NCBI RefSeq assembly: GCF_900176375.1
Contig: NZ_FWYF01000001.1
Location: 372,001 to 436,000, forward strand
Direction: 5' to 3'
Length of the DNA stretch: 64,000 bases
Origin: Reichenbachiella faecimaris
GTDB lineage: Bacteria > Bacteroidota > Bacteroidia > Cytophagales > Cyclobacteriaceae
Below the pieces are notes generated by a model. It did not search any database, was not told where the DNA came from, and worked only from the letters and a program-made list of their open reading frames with translations. How positions within the stretch are numbered: the first letter of the stretch is position 1; each line of letters starts with the position of its first letter. A program made the position numbers and the translations under genes. This document shows positions 9,442 to 17,827 of the stretch, in pieces.

Positions 9442-10023
9442 ATGAACATGCGCAATTGGTGGAAACTCTTAGTCATCCTTACCCCTATTGCCCTCAGTGG
9501 CTGCTATCGCCCTGAATATCCATCTAAATTCATCTCTTCTGACTTGAAGGAATTCGAATCCTATCAAAAAAAATGTGCTTCCAGACCCTCTCCTCCTGCT
9601 AGAGCCATCACTACCATGGGAGACACTGATGTCTTTATTACCTATAGCCAACCTGCAGTCAGAGAAAGAACTATATGGGGCGACTTGGTGTCTTATGATA
9701 AAATTTGGAGAACTGGCGCCAATGAGGCAACTGTCCTTTCTGCCACAGGAGACATACTAGTCAATGGGGATACCCTGTTGGCTGGAAATTATGCTTTATA
9801 TACCATCCCCACAAAAGACAAATGGACAGTTATACTGAATACAAAATATGAAGTATGGGGTGCCTACGATTATGATGAGTCACTGGACGTTTTACGCTTT
9901 GAAGTCGAACCAAGTACCAACAATGAAATGAGCGAACGAATGACATTTAGTATAGAAGAGACTGGTGTTGTAGAATTTGCTTGGGACAAACTTAAGTTTG
10001 ACTTCTTGGTGATGCCGCTTTAA
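9442..10023 (+). CDS. DUF2911 domain lipoprotein
   Basis: 193 residues from ATG 9442; a TTG at 9421 would add seven residues before the signal sequence and is less likely. The lipobox LSGC predicts export and lipidation. The body matches DUF2911: TYSQPAVRERTIWGDLV, then WRTGANEAT, then LLAGNYALYTIP. Function of this Bacteroidota-rich family is unknown. A second, longer DUF2911 protein lies at 19854. The stop codon abuts the stop of convergent mtaB with no gap. Confidence 0.88.
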   Translation: MNMRNWWKLLVILTPIALSGCYRPEYPSKFISSDLKEFESYQKKCASRPSPPARAITTMGDTDVFITYSQPAVRERTIWGDLVSYDKIWRTGANEATVLSATGDILVNGDTLLAGNYALYTIPTKDKWTVILNTKYEVWGAYDYDESLDVLRFEVEPSTNNEMSERMTFSIEETGVVEFAWDKLKFDFLVMPL

Positions 10024-11331
10024 TCAAGCCACTACTACCTCTCTTACCGTCATCACTCCCTCTTTGTCCAAAGCTTGAAGGCTTACCAGCTTGACTTGAT
10101 TGATCAATGATTCCTGAGCAGGTAATTTTACTTTGAGATAATTTTCTGTAAAGCCATACATAAAATCATCCTTGATGTCATTTTCTAAAAGTACAGAAAA
10201 CTCTTTCCCAATCTGTGACTCATAAAAAGCCCGCTTCTTTTTCTCAGATAAGATGCGCAGCATATTCGAGCGCTCATTTCGCTCTTTTTTAGGTACCACA
10301 CCTTCCATATCTACAGCATGCGTGTTGGCTCGCTCAGAATAGGTAAATACATGCAAGTAGGAAACTGGCAACTCATTGATGAAATTATAGGTATCCAAAA
10401 AGTCCTCATGAGTCTCTCCAGGAAATCCAGTAATAACGTCTACACCAATACAGGCGTCAGGCATCACTTCTTTTATTTTTGCTACCCGTTCTACATACAA
10501 CTCACGTAGATACCTCCTGTTCATCAACTTCAATATCTTATTGCTTCCAGACTGTAGAGGAATGTGAAAATGCGGAACGAATCTCTTGCTTTGTGCTACA
10601 AACTCAATGATTTGATTGTTTAATAAATTAGGCTCTATGGATGAAATTCGGAAACGCTCTATTCCCTGCACCTCATCCAAGGCTTTCACCAATTCAAGGA
10701 AACGTTCTTTTCTTCTCCCACCTTGCACACCAAAGTCTCCAATGTTAACCCCAGTCAGCACCACTTCTTTCACTTCTGTAGCTGCAATTTCATGTGCTGA
10801 CTTGAGTATGTTTTCTATACTATCACTTCGACTTTTGCCTCTAGCCAATGGAATGGTGCAAAAAGCACAACCATAGTTGCACCCATCTTGAACCTTTAAG
10901 AATGTACGGGTACGATCTGCAACTGAATAAGCATTATTGAATTCTGTGGCGTTGGAAATTTCAGAAGCGCAGACAATTGCTTCTTTTTGTTTTTCAAAAT
11001 CTTTAAGGTGCTCAAGCAATTTGAATTTTTCTGCAGCACCAAGTACGGCATCAACACCAGGAATTTCAGAGATCTCCTTTGGCTTCAATTGTGCAAAGCA
11101 TCCTATAATGACCACAAAAGATTCTGGAGATATCTTTTTAGCATTTTTTACTATCTGACGACATTTCTTATCTGCATTCTCTGTTACAGAACATGTATTG
11201 ATCACGAAAATATCTGGTCTATTCTCAAAAGCCACCTTTTCATATCCCTCCTCTTCAAAAAGCCTGGATATGGTTGAAGTCTCCGAAAAATTGAGCTTGC
11301 AGCCCAAGGTATAAAATGCTACTTTTTTCAT
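10024..11331 (-). CDS. mtaB: tRNA (N6-L-threonylcarbamoyladenosine(37)-C2)-methylthiotransferase MtaB
   Basis: 435 residues. N-terminal UPF0004 domain with three cluster Cys: TLGCKLNFSE (C11), NTCSVTENAD (C47) and IIGCFAQ (C78). The radical-SAM motif is DGCNYGCAFC (C151, C155, C158), and a C-terminal TRAM-like region follows. Two [4Fe-4S] clusters insert sulfur and methylate ct6A/t6A37 to ms2-t6A in tRNAs reading ANN codons. The CKLNFSE and ENAD motifs favour MtaB over MiaB or RimO. Confidence 0.95.
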   Translation of the reverse strand: MKKVAFYTLGCKLNFSETSTISRLFEEEGYEKVAFENRPDIFVINTCSVTENADKKCRQIVKNAKKISPESFVVIIGCFAQLKPKEISEIPGVDAVLGAAEKFKLLEHLKDFEKQKEAIVCASEISNATEFNNAYSVADRTRTFLKVQDGCNYGCAFCTIPLARGKSRSDSIENILKSAHEIAATEVKEVVLTGVNIGDFGVQGGRRKERFLELVKALDEVQGIERFRISSIEPNLLNNQIIEFVAQSKRFVPHFHIPLQSGSNKILKLMNRRYLRELYVERVAKIKEVMPDACIGVDVITGFPGETHEDFLDTYNFINELPVSYLHVFTYSERANTHAVDMEGVVPKKERNERSNMLRILSEKKKRAFYESQIGKEFSVLLENDIKDDFMYGFTENYLKVKLPAQESLINQVKLVSLQALDKEGVMTVREVVVA

Positions 11332-11358
11332 GCAAATAGAATAAAGCGCAAAGCTACT

Positions 11359-11388
11359 AAAAAAAAGAAAGCCCCACTAGGGGCTTTC
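11359..11388 (-). terminator. strong Rho-independent terminator
   Basis: Perfect 9-bp stem GAAAGCCCC/GGGGCTTTC with an ACTA-position loop; on the minus strand it is followed by eight T. The plus strand lacks a T-run, so it acts on a minus-strand transcript that ends just before mtaB begins. Confidence 0.85.
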
Positions 11389-11545
11389 TCCAAGGTAAAT
11401 CTCTCTACCTTTTTCTCAATGAAGCGTCTTTCTTTAGGTTGGTATCAATTAAAGTCTAGGGCCTAAAGTAGGCCAAGCTTTCGAATCTTCAAAATGTGAG
11501 GCTTTTTATTTTAAATATTGCAACTTCCTTATCCAACCTCTGTCT
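11359..11545 (-). ncRNA. candidate structured small RNA (minus strand)
   Basis: The minus strand holds several helices ending in a strong terminator, although no minus-strand protein gene lies upstream. In transcript order: AGGTTGG (11539-11533) can pair with CCAACCT (11442-11436), enclosing the perfect hairpin GGCCTA/TAGGCC (11474-11460). Then comes AAGGTA/TACCTT (11411-11392), then the terminator. A weak promoter-like TATTGTTTG lies near 11552-11560. The 5' end is a guess. A 6S-type RNA of Bacteroidota is one possibility I could not test; an alternative is a leader of the plus-strand GIN gene. Confidence 0.45.
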
Positions 11546-11574
11546 TTACTTTCAAACAATAAATAGTAAAACTC

Positions 11575-12261
11575 ATGAAAAGAATTATCACTTGCCTAGG
11601 TATCCTGCTAGGTGCGTCTTTACTCGCAAATGCTCAAACTAGCGAAACTCGAAATCTTGATTCATTTAATGAAATACGTGTTTCGGAGTCGATCACTGTA
11701 AGACTAAAAAAAGGGAACGCCAATGTTGCTCAAATAGAAACACGTGGTGTGGATGCTGACAGAGTAGAAACTGAGGTGGAAGGGTCCACCCTTTACATTA
11801 GAATGAAAAGAGGAAATTACTTTTCCAAAAATGTAGAAATAGACCTGACCTACGCGCAGGAATTAGAAGCCGTATCAGTAAGCTCTTCCGCATCTGTCAT
11901 TAGTAAAGATGAAATAGCCGTGGAAGATTTTGACATCAGAGCCAGTAGCTCAGGAAGAGCGGACTTGTTACTCAATGTAAGAAAATTAGACGTAAGAATA
12001 TCTAGCAGTGCAGATGTGTTCTTAGATGGAAAGGCAAAGTATCAAGATATTGATATCAGTAGCTCAGGAAGGCTGTCTGCTTATGGTTTGGACAGTGAGG
12101 AAGTGGATATAAGTGTGAGCAGTTCAGGCAAAGCAGAAGTCACAGTACACGGCCTACTTGAAGGGAAAGCCAGTAGTAGTGGAAGGGTCTACTACAAAGG
12201 TTCACCTGATAAGGTCTATGTAGACACCAGCAGCAGTGGAAAAATTAGAAAAGAAGGGTAA
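11575..12261 (+). CDS. GIN domain (DUF2807) exported protein
   Basis: 228 residues with a signal peptide ending ANAQ. The rest matches the GIN/DUF2807 head domain, predicted to form a beta-helix: FNEIRVSESITVRLKKG followed by seven turns marked by SSS, most as SSSG(R/K), at roughly 20-residue spacing. Earlier annotation called it an autotransporter adhesin head; the true role is unknown. No C-terminal sorting domain is present. Its leader region overlaps the candidate minus-strand small RNA. Confidence 0.88.
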   Translation: MKRIITCLGILLGASLLANAQTSETRNLDSFNEIRVSESITVRLKKGNANVAQIETRGVDADRVETEVEGSTLYIRMKRGNYFSKNVEIDLTYAQELEAVSVSSSASVISKDEIAVEDFDIRASSSGRADLLLNVRKLDVRISSSADVFLDGKAKYQDIDISSSGRLSAYGLDSEEVDISVSSSGKAEVTVHGLLEGKASSSGRVYYKGSPDKVYVDTSSSGKIRKEG

Positions 12262-12273
12262 CACAAAATCATT

Positions 12274-12316
12274 AAAAAGGTGTTTTATAAAACTTAAACA
12301 CCTTTTTAAGTTTTTC
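12274..12316. terminator. bidirectional terminator between convergent genes
   Basis: 12-bp perfect stem AAAAAGGTGTTT/AAACACCTTTTT with T-rich sequence on the plus side and A-rich on the other, so it can stop transcription from both the GIN gene and the PD40 gene. Confidence 0.85.
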
Positions 12317-13264
12317 TTATGGTTTGGGCAATTCGTCAAATGAAATGGTATAAATATCGTCAAACCCATTTTGTGGGTTATCCATCAAATGTCGCAATTC
12401 CTTAATTGAATTAGCACCAACCTGCTGTTTCCGATTGCTGGTGAAATAGAAGATCTTCCCGTCAGCCGAAACAAAAGGGCAATAATCCAATTTGGTGGAA
12501 TTGATTTGGTCTCCAAGAGGCTGTGCCATTTGCCAAATGCCGTTCGTTTGATATGCTATGTATAAATCTCCTCCCCCCAGCCCATCAGGTCTTTTGTATG
12601 AACTAAAAATAATAAAACGTTCGTCTGGATCTATAAAAGAATTGAATTCATAAGTAGCTGTATTAATAGCACTGTCCATTGATATGGGGGCTTGATATTC
12701 TCCGTCTTTTAATAGGCTATAGTAAATGTCTTCCTTGCCTTTGCCCACCTCTAGGGTGGCAGTATAGTACAGTGTCCCCCTATTGGATACTGATGGAAAA
12801 AATTCATCTCCCTCAGTATTTATTATAGTATCCAAAGCCATTGGATTTCCCCATCCATTTTTTTGTTTATCCACATACCAAATATTGTAATCTTGACTTT
12901 CGTCTCCATCAAACAATGGACGATTGGATGCGAAATACAATTTTTTCCCATTTGGGTCAAACATTGGCTCTATGTCCTTATAGATTCCTGAAAACGACAC
13001 CAACTTTGGCTCGCCCCATTCCTTGCCTTCTTTCAGTATTTCTACAATCATTCGTGTCTCATCATTATAGCTATGGATAGAATAAAGCAAATGATTGTCC
13101 TCAGCCGAAATAGTTAGATCTCTTTCCTTGTATTTGGTGGAGACCTTGCCCGACATGAAAAGTTCTGGTTCTTGTGCCAGAGCTGGCGATATGGCACAAA
13201 GCAGGGCCAACAACGCCAGCCCATGCTTCAACCATTCTACCGAAGAATATTTATTAGTTTTCAT
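12317..13264 (-). CDS. PD40 (TolB-like) beta-propeller exported protein
   Basis: 315 residues from ATG 13264, which gives a normal signal peptide ending PALAQ. An ATG at 13291 would add nine residues and lie 1 bp from the upstream stop. The body has WD40-like PD40 repeats: FDPNGKKLYFASNRP, FPSVSNRGTLYYTA, IDPDERFIIFSS and PFVSADGKIFYFTSNRK. These fold as a TolB-type propeller; no OmpA domain is attached. It directly follows the T9SS FG-GAP protein on the same strand, suggesting one transcript. Confidence 0.85.
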   Translation of the reverse strand: MKTNKYSSVEWLKHGLALLALLCAISPALAQEPELFMSGKVSTKYKERDLTISAEDNHLLYSIHSYNDETRMIVEILKEGKEWGEPKLVSFSGIYKDIEPMFDPNGKKLYFASNRPLFDGDESQDYNIWYVDKQKNGWGNPMALDTIINTEGDEFFPSVSNRGTLYYTATLEVGKGKEDIYYSLLKDGEYQAPISMDSAINTATYEFNSFIDPDERFIIFSSYKRPDGLGGGDLYIAYQTNGIWQMAQPLGDQINSTKLDYCPFVSADGKIFYFTSNRKQQVGANSIKELRHLMDNPQNGFDDIYTISFDELPKP

Positions 13265-13292
13265 TCTAAAAGTTGTTGTGGTAGATATCATT

Positions 13293-15266
13293 TTAGTTCT
13301 TGATTAAAAATTTTATGATCTGTCTTTCTGTATGGTCAGTCAGAATTAGTTGGTATGCGCCTGCTCTCAAGCCAAATGCTTTCATATCCAGGTAAGATAA
13401 GTCAGACCCAACATTTTCTATATATGTGTGGCGCTTGCCAGTCATATCTATGATTTCAATGGTGCTAATTTCTAATGTTGTACTGAGGTTTAATCTATCA
13501 ATTACTGGATTTGGATATACCTTCAAACTTTGGTTAATATCGGAAATATTCAAAATATTGGGGTCTGTCACCATCACATAATCCTCTCGGGTTTTCTCAT
13601 AAACTTCGCTCCCATCAGTAATAGTTAGCTTAATAGAATAAGTGCCAGCTGTCTCATAAGCATAATCAGGATTCACTTCATCAGCATCTACCACTCCATC
13701 ATTGTCAAAATCCCAGGCATATTCCACTTCATTGGACGTGGCGTAGACTGATAAATCCTCAATTTCAATCTTATCACCAATAAAGATGGCTCGATCCAAA
13801 ATTTTGAAATTGGTTCTAACAAAATCAGTTGGGATAGTTTCTGTAATACTTGTGATCTGATTGATATCAACGTCATCAAAGGATTCTGATTGGCCTAATG
13901 GCCAAATCACCTCAACTAAATCTATCGAGCTAGCATCTCCAAGGCCAAAGTGTGCCCTTAGGCTATTTTGTCCATTGTAGCATGACTGTGACGACACCTC
14001 CCTCATTTGCACAGTCACCTCTCCATTGATAGTTGCCGTGACTTTCACCTTAGCTCCTATGGCAGACTGATTGGAAGCCGTACCTTTTAAGTCTATAATA
14101 ACCCAATTGTTGTCATTGCCTAAATTGTGATAAAGGCCATTCGTTTGACTTTCGTTAAAAGTATTGGCCACGAGCAAGTCTAAAAATCCATCATTATCAT
14201 AATCCCCAAACGCTGCTCCAAATGACCAACCTGTTTCTTCCACTACCAAATGATCAGCATCTTCTGTAAACGAGCCATCACCATTATTGAAATATAAATT
14301 ATTGGAGATTTTAGTGCCACCTTTAAAGCCATTGGCAACAAACAAATCCAAATCTCCATCATTGTCTATATCACCCCAGGCCGTGCCAAACGAATAGTGT
14401 GACCCATTGATCACTAGACTGGCAGATAGGGCTGTAAATGTTCCGTCACCATTGTTTTGATACAACTCATTAGGTTGGGCGAAGTTGGCTACGTATAAAT
14501 CCAGATCTCCATCATTGTCGTAATCTGCCCAACTGCTCCCCGTGGATTTATTCGCGTTGGTAGTAATAGAATTACTCTGGCTCGTGAATTCTCCGTCTGC
14601 ATTTATATAAAGTTGATTTTGCGAACCTTCGTTTGATACAAAAAGATCGAGATCATTATCATTGTCAAAATCAATCCAATTGACACTCCTTGAATTGAAA
14701 GAAGATTCTATAATAGATGAACCCGTAGCAGTTAGAAATGATCCATCACCCTGATTAATATAAAATTGATTGGTCGAACCACTCCCGTTTGAACTATTGG
14801 TAATATATAAATCCAAATAACCATCTTTGTCAAAATCCGCCCAACTGGCAGTCTCTGAGAATCCCGAATTGTTGATAGAATTGTCTATGCTAAATTGCGA
14901 TTCATTATTGGTGTAGTAGTAATTCTTTGCACCATACCAGGTCACCACATACAAGTCCAGGTCTCCATCATTGTCTGTATCTCCCCAAGTGGCTCCATCA
15001 GATTGGCTCTGATCATTGACAATGATCTCTGATTCATTTTTAGTAAATCCTCCAGTCCCATCATTCATATACAATTCATTGTCCTCGCCACCTTTTACAC
15101 CATTGGTGATAAAGATGTCTAGCCAACCATCATTATCAATATCAGCAAATGTGGCTGCTCTGGAGCTTCCAGCATGACTAGTCACAGCATTGTCAACTTT
15201 TTCAAAAGATTGCCCAAGCAGAAAATGTGAACTCAAGCAAAAAATGGGAATAAGGTAAAATTTCAT
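13293..15266 (-). CDS. FG-GAP/VCBS repeat protein with ASPIC/UnbV, PKD and T9SS sorting domains
   Basis: 657 residues. Signal peptide, then at least seven FG-GAP/VCBS repeats with Ca-binding DxDxDGxxD patterns (ADIDNDGWLDIFI, GDTDNDGDLDLYV and so on). Next are an ASPIC/UnbV segment (ASNQSAIGAKVKV ... HFGLG), a PKD domain (YAWDFDNDGVVDADEVNPDY) and a type A sorting domain (LKVYPNPVIDRLNL ... IKFLI). The protein should be secreted by T9SS and carried on the cell surface or released. Probably adhesive or carbohydrate-related; ligand unknown. Confidence 0.92.
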   Translation of the reverse strand: MKFYLIPIFCLSSHFLLGQSFEKVDNAVTSHAGSSRAATFADIDNDGWLDIFITNGVKGGEDNELYMNDGTGGFTKNESEIIVNDQSQSDGATWGDTDNDGDLDLYVVTWYGAKNYYYTNNESQFSIDNSINNSGFSETASWADFDKDGYLDLYITNSSNGSGSTNQFYINQGDGSFLTATGSSIIESSFNSRSVNWIDFDNDNDLDLFVSNEGSQNQLYINADGEFTSQSNSITTNANKSTGSSWADYDNDGDLDLYVANFAQPNELYQNNGDGTFTALSASLVINGSHYSFGTAWGDIDNDGDLDLFVANGFKGGTKISNNLYFNNGDGSFTEDADHLVVEETGWSFGAAFGDYDNDGFLDLLVANTFNESQTNGLYHNLGNDNNWVIIDLKGTASNQSAIGAKVKVTATINGEVTVQMREVSSQSCYNGQNSLRAHFGLGDASSIDLVEVIWPLGQSESFDDVDINQITSITETIPTDFVRTNFKILDRAIFIGDKIEIEDLSVYATSNEVEYAWDFDNDGVVDADEVNPDYAYETAGTYSIKLTITDGSEVYEKTREDYVMVTDPNILNISDINQSLKVYPNPVIDRLNLSTTLEISTIEIIDMTGKRHTYIENVGSDLSYLDMKAFGLRAGAYQLILTDHTERQIIKFLIKN

Positions 15267-15367
15267 GGTTATAGTTTTTAATTACTACAATGAAACATAG
15301 CCCCTTTCATTTCGCCCTATTGCTTATTGGGATACTCGTTAAACTGGTACAATGGCTTGCTGAACTG

Positions 15368-16153
15368 TTAGATATTGCCAGTGGTGAGATCATTAATTTG
15401 ATCCTTGTAGGTTCTCCCTGACTTGACCACTTGACCATTGTGCATGTGAAAATAGAATTCAGAATTGGTGTGTGGCCTAATCTCAGCAATTTTGTCAATG
15501 TTGATGATGGCTGACTTATGAATTCTTCGGAAATACTTTGGGTGTAGCTTTTTCTGAATCTCGGATATTGATTTGTAAAGCAGAAATTTTCCTTGGTTCT
15601 CGTGTATCTCCACATAGTCACCAGCAGCAGCTACCACATGGATATCCTCAATCTGAATGTGTTTGATTTTCTTGGAGTCTTTCACTACTAACTTGGTAGG
15701 AAAATGACCTGACTCTTTTTCTAAAATTGAGTTCGCATAATCCATCTGAAACTTGGATAACTCCATTCGAAAATCATCCAACTGAGCCAATCTCAGTTTC
15801 TCAAGTGCTTTCTTCATGGTATCATGAAATCGCACCCTGTCAAATGGTTTCAATAAATAATCAATTGCATTCAATTCAAAGGCTTTGATCGCGTACTGGT
15901 TGTAAGCTGTAGTAAAAATCACCAAAGGTTGATGCTCCAGCTGACCACTATCCAACACAGATATACCATTCATTTTGGGCATTTCAATATCCAGAAACAA
16001 TAAGTCAGGCGCATGTAAGTTGATTGTCTTCACTGCTTCTACCCCGTTGGCTACTTCTGTGATGGCCCCCACTTCTTCAAAATCCTCTAAATACGAAACG
16101 ATTATCTCTCGCGCTAATGGCTCATCATCAGCTATTAAAACTTTCAGTTTCAT
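15368..16153 (-). CDS. LytTR-family response regulator
   Basis: 261 residues. Receiver domain at the N-terminus with acidic pair ADDE (~8-11), phospho-acceptor Asp55 in LLFLDIEMPKMNG and conserved Lys in YLLKPFD. C-terminal LytTR DNA-binding domain (~155-255) with HVVAAAGDYVEIH and FRRIHKSAIINIDKI. It is the partner of the histidine kinase whose 3' end it overlaps by 4 bp. Target genes are not evident; autoregulation or control of adjacent exported-protein genes is possible. Confidence 0.93.
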   Translation of the reverse strand: MKLKVLIADDEPLAREIIVSYLEDFEEVGAITEVANGVEAVKTINLHAPDLLFLDIEMPKMNGISVLDSGQLEHQPLVIFTTAYNQYAIKAFELNAIDYLLKPFDRVRFHDTMKKALEKLRLAQLDDFRMELSKFQMDYANSILEKESGHFPTKLVVKDSKKIKHIQIEDIHVVAAAGDYVEIHENQGKFLLYKSISEIQKKLHPKYFRRIHKSAIINIDKIAEIRPHTNSEFYFHMHNGQVVKSGRTYKDQINDLTTGNI

Positions 16154-17253
16154 AAATCAGAAGTATTTAAGATTGGAAATACTACTTCTGTAGTACAGAT
16201 AACTGGATCAAACTTAAGTTTGAAATGATCACCAAAAAGGGAGGCTAGCCTTTTTCGGGTATTGCCCAGTCCCATACCTTCTTTATATTGGACATCAAAT
16301 TGAAGCTCAGTTTCCACTATATCCTTTACTGAAATATTAAGATTATCATTCTGTATATAAGCTTTAACCAAAACATGTCCACGATTATCATTTGGAATAA
16401 CACGATGCACTAAGGCATTTTCCACAATTGGTTGCAAAAATGCTGGAGGTACCAGCACCAGTTCAGTTTCTTCTTCTATGTCAAAAGTATAGGTCAGTTG
16501 CTCACCAAATCTCAGTGCGTAAATTTCCAAGTACCTTTTTATGAAATCAATCTCTTCTTTCAGAGTTATCCAATTTTTCTCATCCATATTCAAACTCTCT
16601 CTAAGCAAATCGCTGAGTTTGGCTATTACTGTAATAGCCAAATCATTTTCCTTTTTAAGTACCAAGCCCGAAATGGCATGCAAGGAGTTGAACAAGAAAT
16701 GTGGTTTCATTTGCGCTTTCAGAATGCCCAATTGTGCCTCTACCAGATTTCTATTCAAGGCTTCTTGCCGCTCAGCCAACTTCCTTGACTCTGTATAAGC
16801 CAAAGCAGCCACAGAAGTGGCTAAAAAGCCTAAGCCCAGAATTAGATTCGAATGAAATCGAAAAGAGATGAGCTGGAAATAGATATTATCAAATGTCCGT
16901 TCACGATCAGAACCTAATCTTTCAAAGTAATGAATCAGGGATTCAGAAAAAAGCACAAAGGCCAACGCACCAATTAATATCAAGAGCAACTTCAAAGAGA
17001 AATTGAGCCAATTTGATTTATGCTTATACCATCGTTTTGTAAAAAAGTACAAAACGGGAGAGATAGGAATCCAACACAAAATGAACAAATCGTTGAGAAT
17101 GATATTCCAATAGGGTGCTGGTTTTTGATTAATCTGATAGAAAAACAGACTTTCTGAAACAGTCAGGGCAAAAACTAAAAACCAAACGCCTGAGCTAATG
17201 GCAAGGAATCGCCACAGGGGGTACTGACCAGACTTAATGGTATGAGTTGTCAA
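16150..17253 (-). CDS. LytS/YehU-type sensor histidine kinase
   Basis: 367 residues. Four predicted N-terminal TM helices (~14-150), a short coiled linker, then a His_kinase domain with phospho-acceptor His185 in QMKPHFLFNSLHAISG. A HATPase follows (PPAFLQPIVENALVH, GMGLGNTRKRL). No extracellular sensor domain is visible, so the signal may be sensed in the membrane. It overlaps its LytTR regulator by 4 bp, a classic two-component operon. Confidence 0.93.
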   Translation of the reverse strand: MTTHTIKSGQYPLWRFLAISSGVWFLVFALTVSESLFFYQINQKPAPYWNIILNDLFILCWIPISPVLYFFTKRWYKHKSNWLNFSLKLLLILIGALAFVLFSESLIHYFERLGSDRERTFDNIYFQLISFRFHSNLILGLGFLATSVAALAYTESRKLAERQEALNRNLVEAQLGILKAQMKPHFLFNSLHAISGLVLKKENDLAITVIAKLSDLLRESLNMDEKNWITLKEEIDFIKRYLEIYALRFGEQLTYTFDIEEETELVLVPPAFLQPIVENALVHRVIPNDNRGHVLVKAYIQNDNLNISVKDIVETELQFDVQYKEGMGLGNTRKRLASLFGDHFKLKFDPVICTTEVVFPILNTSDL

Positions 17254-17277
17254 GATTTAAAAATATTCGAAAGGTAA

Positions 17278-17748
17278 TTACAATCCTTCATTACCAGCAT
17301 CAAATACAAACTTCCATGACTTATCCGCTTGCTGTCTCCAAATGCTGACATAGCTACCCACACCCAAAGAATCTCCAGCTATGGAAGAAATCAAGTAGGT
17401 TCCATACGTATAGCCCAAATCGCCAGATTTGGCTATGTCTGCAAACATAGGTTGCCATGTCAACCTAAAAGTAGAATCTGGCCTACTGAAATGACGATTA
17501 ATTACCGTATCCTTGCCTACAATCGGCAATGAATTGTTTCTTAACACCACACCATCATCTGCTATGTATGTTTCGAATGCATGGTTCATGCCTTTTTCAT
17601 AAGAAAGTTGAGAAAAGGCACGATCAGTTTCTTTAAGCACCTCAGCATTTACAGGTTCAACGGGTTGTTCCACAACAGGCTGTGTGGACTGACATGATGA
17701 AAAGAAAAGGGCAATGATGGATAGAGCGTATAATTTTGAGTTATTCAT
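17278..17748 (-). CDS. DUF4440/SnoaL-like (NTF2 fold) lipoprotein
   Basis: 156 residues. Lipobox FFSSCQ gives a lipidated Cys near residue 19. A linker rich in Pro, Val and Glu follows, then an NTF2-like domain (ETDRAFSQLSYEKGMNHAF ... VGSYVSIWRQQADKSWKFVFDAG) typical of DUF4440. Catalytic residues are not obvious, so a ligand-binding role is as likely as an enzyme. It lies 24 bp upstream of the histidine kinase on the same strand and may be part of that operon. Confidence 0.82.
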   Translation of the reverse strand: MNNSKLYALSIIALFFSSCQSTQPVVEQPVEPVNAEVLKETDRAFSQLSYEKGMNHAFETYIADDGVVLRNNSLPIVGKDTVINRHFSRPDSTFRLTWQPMFADIAKSGDLGYTYGTYLISSIAGDSLGVGSYVSIWRQQADKSWKFVFDAGNEGL

Positions 17749-17827
17749 ATTGACGTTTTTTTTGATCTAACAATCAATTTATAAACTCCACCTACTTAAA
17801 AGAGTACCGTTCATGTAATAGTAAGTA

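Noticed and set aside
15307-15621. 104-codon minus-strand ORF overlapping the LytTR gene end
   Set aside because: Out-of-frame shadow of the LytTR coding sequence.
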